Part shown: positions 14,049 to 16,072 of the stretch, in pieces
Numbering within the stretch: the stretch's first letter is position 1
How the letters are laid out: every line of letters starts with the position of its first letter
Origin: Pseudomonadota bacterium
GTDB taxonomy: Bacteria; Pseudomonadota; Alphaproteobacteria; Sphingomonadales; Sphingomonadaceae
Direction: 5' to 3'
DNA: 16,072 nucleotides
NCBI GenBank assembly: GCA_030271595.1
Contig: JARXKO010000013.1
Coordinates: forward strand, 1-16,072
Notes under the pieces: model-generated
What the model saw: only the letters and a program-made list of their open reading frames with translations
Told to the model about the DNA's origin: nothing
Database searches by the model: none
Program-made: the position numbers and the translations under genes

Positions 14049-15281
14049 ATGTCCCGCATCGTGATGAAATTCGGCGGCACGTCGATGGCGGGGATCGAGC
14101 GCATCCGCAGCGTCGCCGCGCGGGTCAAGCGCGAGGCGGAGGCCGGCAATCAGGTACTGGTGGTGGTCTCGGCAATGGCCGGGGAAACCGACCGGCTGGT
14201 GCAATATTGCCGCGAGGCCGCGCCTCTCCACGATCCGCGCGAATATGATGTCGTGGTCGCCAGCGGCGAACAGGTCACCGCCGGACTGCTTGCCATGACC
14301 CTCCAATCGATGGGCGCCAAGGCCCGCAGCTTCATGGGCTGGCAATTGGTCCGCGCCAGCGGAGTCCACGGCAATGCGCGGGTCGAAGCGATTGAAAACG
14401 CGACCCTCGACGAAGCATTGAGCGGCGGAACCATCGCCGTCATCCCGGGCTTCCAGGGCGTCAGCGAGGACGGGCGCGTGGCGACGCTGGGCCGCGGCGG
14501 ATCGGACACCAGCGCGGTGGCCATCGCGGCCGGTGTCAAGGCCGACCGCTGCGACGTCTACACCGACGTCGACGGAGTCTATACCACCGACCCCAGGATC
14601 GTGCCCAAGGCGCGCAAGCTCAACCAAGTGACCTTCGAGGAAATGCTCGAACTTGCAGGTGTCGGGGCCAAGGTCCTGCAGGTCCGGTCGGTGGGTCTGG
14701 CAATGCGCGAGAATCTGCCGCTTCGGGTATTGTCCGCGTTCGAGGACTTGCCCGGGACCGACATCGTCGCCGAGCTTTCAGGAGCCGAGATGGAAAGAAA
14801 CGAAATTGCCGGAATCGCCGCTGACCGGAACGAGGCGCGGGTGACGATAACCGGCGTGCCCGACCGGCCCGGAACGGTGGCAAGCGTTATCGGCCCGCTC
14901 GCCAAGGCCGCCATCCAGGTGGACATGATCGTCCATGCCGCGACACCGGACACCGGCGCGTCAGACCTTACCTTCACCGTTCCGCGCGCCAGCCTGGCCC
15001 AGGCAATGACCGCGATCGAAGCCGTGCAGGACCAGGTCGGCTACGACCGGCTGGTGACCGACGACGCGGTTGCCAAGGTCAGCATCGTCGGCGTCGGCAT
15101 TCGCTCCAACCCCGAACTCGCGGCGAAGATGTTCGACGTGCTGGCCGAGCGGCAGATCAACCTGCTCGCGGTGTCATCGAGCGAGATCAAGGTCAGCGCG
15201 CTGATCGCCGAAGACCAGCTCGACCTCGCCGTGCGCGTGCTTCACAGCGCCTTTGGCCTCGACGAAGAGCAAGCGGCATGA
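14049..15281 (+). CDS. lysC: Aspartate kinase
   Basis: A 410-residue monofunctional aspartokinase, which phosphorylates L-aspartate with ATP at the head of the lysine, threonine, methionine and diaminopimelate pathway. The kinase domain starts MSRIVMKFGGTSMAG (KFGGTS at 7-12), with ASGEQ (71-75), GRGGSDTSA (148-156) and DVDGVYTTDPR (173-183). Two ACT domains follow (about 265-340 and 342-405; marker PDRPGTVASV at 271-280), the site of feedback control by lysine and/or threonine in this family. ATG 14049 is the family start; the frame is open 22 codons further upstream, but that part overlaps the ubiG leader. The stop overlaps the next start as ATGA, so the nitronate monooxygenase-like gene should be translationally coupled. 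Confidence 0.96.
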   Translation: MSRIVMKFGGTSMAGIERIRSVAARVKREAEAGNQVLVVVSAMAGETDRLVQYCREAAPLHDPREYDVVVASGEQVTAGLLAMTLQSMGAKARSFMGWQLVRASGVHGNARVEAIENATLDEALSGGTIAVIPGFQGVSEDGRVATLGRGGSDTSAVAIAAGVKADRCDVYTDVDGVYTTDPRIVPKARKLNQVTFEEMLELAGVGAKVLQVRSVGLAMRENLPLRVLSAFEDLPGTDIVAELSGAEMERNEIAGIAADRNEARVTITGVPDRPGTVASVIGPLAKAAIQVDMIVHAATPDTGASDLTFTVPRASLAQAMTAIEAVQDQVGYDRLVTDDAVAKVSIVGVGIRSNPELAAKMFDVLAERQINLLAVSSSEIKVSALIAEDQLDLAVRVLHSAFGLDEEQAA

Positions 15282-16072
15282 GCGCCGGCCTTACCCGGCT
15301 CAAGCAGTTGATGCACCGCGGGACCGAATTTCTCGGCAGCGATTTCGCCATCATGGGCGGCGCCATGAGCTGGATTTCCGAGCGCAGCCTGGTCTCGGCG
15401 ATCTCCAATGCCGGCGGCTTCGGCGTGATCGCGTGCGGCGCGATGTCGCCCGAACTGCTCGACACCGAAATCATCGAGACCGCCAAGCGCGCGACCCGGC
15501 CGTTCGGGGTCAACCTCATCACCATGCATCCGCAATTGTCCGAGCTGATCGACGTTTGCGCGCGCCGCGGAGTCAGCCATGTCGTCCTCGCCGGGGGGCT
15601 CCCGCCGGGCGGTGCGATCGAGCGGATCAAGGCCAATGGAGCCAAGCTCACCGCCTTTGCGCCGGCGCTCGCTCTGGCCAAGAAACTGATGCGCTCGGGT
15701 GTCGATGCTTTGGTGATCGAGGGGATGGAAGCGGGCGGCCACATTGGTCCGGTGTCGACCAGCGTCCTCGCTCAGGAAATATTGCCGGTCGTGGCCAAGG
15801 ACATACCGGTATTCGTCGCCGGCGGGATCGGCCGCGGCGAGGCCATCGCCGCCTATCTCGAAATGGGTGCGGTCGGGGTCCAGCTGGGCACGCGCTTCGT
15901 CTGCGCCACCGAATGCATCGCGCATGAAAATTTCAAGAAGGCATTCATTCGTGCCTCGGCGCGCGACGCGGTGCTGTCGATCCAGATCGACCCGCGCCTG
16001 CCGGTGATCCCGGTGCGCGCGCTCAAGAACCGCGAGATGGAGAATTTCGCCGCCAAGCAGCGCGAGGTCGCC
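15278..16072 (+). CDS. Nitronate monooxygenase-like FMN protein (3' partial)
   Basis: The frame begins at ATG 15278, overlaps the lysC stop as ATGA, and remains open for 265 codons to the window edge. It is a TIM-barrel flavoprotein of the nitronate monooxygenase (2-nitropropane dioxygenase)/FabK-like superfamily. Markers are FAIMGGAMSWIS (23-34), GGFGVIACGAMSP (47-59), EGMEAGGHIG (148-157, with His155 at the place of the catalytic base) and the FMN phosphate loop AGGIGRGEAI (181-190), followed by GAVGVQLGTRF. Such enzymes oxidise alkyl nitronates such as propionate 3-nitronate; FabK-type relatives reduce enoyl-ACP, and the sequence alone does not fix the substrate. About 50 or more C-terminal residues should lie beyond the window. 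Confidence 0.9.
   Translation, partial: MSAGLTRLKQLMHRGTEFLGSDFAIMGGAMSWISERSLVSAISNAGGFGVIACGAMSPELLDTEIIETAKRATRPFGVNLITMHPQLSELIDVCARRGVSHVVLAGGLPPGGAIERIKANGAKLTAFAPALALAKKLMRSGVDALVIEGMEAGGHIGPVSTSVLAQEILPVVAKDIPVFVAGGIGRGEAIAAYLEMGAVGVQLGTRFVCATECIAHENFKKAFIRASARDAVLSIQIDPRLPVIPVRALKNREMENFAAKQREVA

Overview
The window looks like the chromosome of a high-GC alphaproteobacterium, most likely a member of the Sphingomonadales. This rests on gene content (uppP, ubiG, lysC and an FzlA-like GST), strong GC bias at third codon positions, and an AATGTCCGC-type intergenic palindrome that I associate from memory with sphingomonads. It has an accessory half (about 1-9280) and a conserved half (about 9280-16072), joined at a tRNA-Leu gene next to a tyrosine integrase.

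Accessory half. Three plus-strand genes read as one operon of envelope proteins. The first is an outer-membrane beta-barrel whose 5' end lies outside the window and whose N-terminal part holds 23-residue tandem repeats. The second is a secreted caspase-like (C14) protein with a proline-rich linker and a C-terminal region resembling PEGA domains. The third is a small secreted protein of unknown function. Facing them, with 3' ends overlapping by 15 bp, is a 1033-residue DUF4062 / STAND ATPase / transmembrane / TPR protein. Its charge distribution places the ATPase in the cytoplasm and the TPRs in the periplasm, the compartment where the caspase-like protein should be. This cluster is the best candidate for an undescribed system: a trans-envelope sensor and protease module. 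A gene-poor 0.66 kb stretch follows, then a cupin plus MmcQ/YjbR-like pair, three copies of an intergenic palindrome, and the integrase gene (minus strand), which reads away from the tRNA 3' end. The other end of the presumed island is not visible.

Conserved half. tRNA-Leu(CAG) is on the minus strand with a plausible promoter. After it come an NDUFA9-like NAD(P)-binding protein, uppP one base later, two secreted proteins that look like diverged paralogs (the first with a DUF2059-like core), and an FzlA-like GST fold protein. ubiG is convergent with that gene and divergent from lysC (aspartate kinase). lysC overlaps by ATGA with a nitronate monooxygenase-like gene that runs off the right edge. 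These genes serve cell-wall lipid recycling, division, ubiquinone synthesis and the aspartate pathway.

Several starts given here differ from the longest possible reading frames: the caspase, the 158-residue secreted protein, the STAND protein, the YjbR-like protein, the integrase, the 151-residue protein and lysC. The reasons are given in each entry. All family names come from reading the translated proteins; no database search was run.
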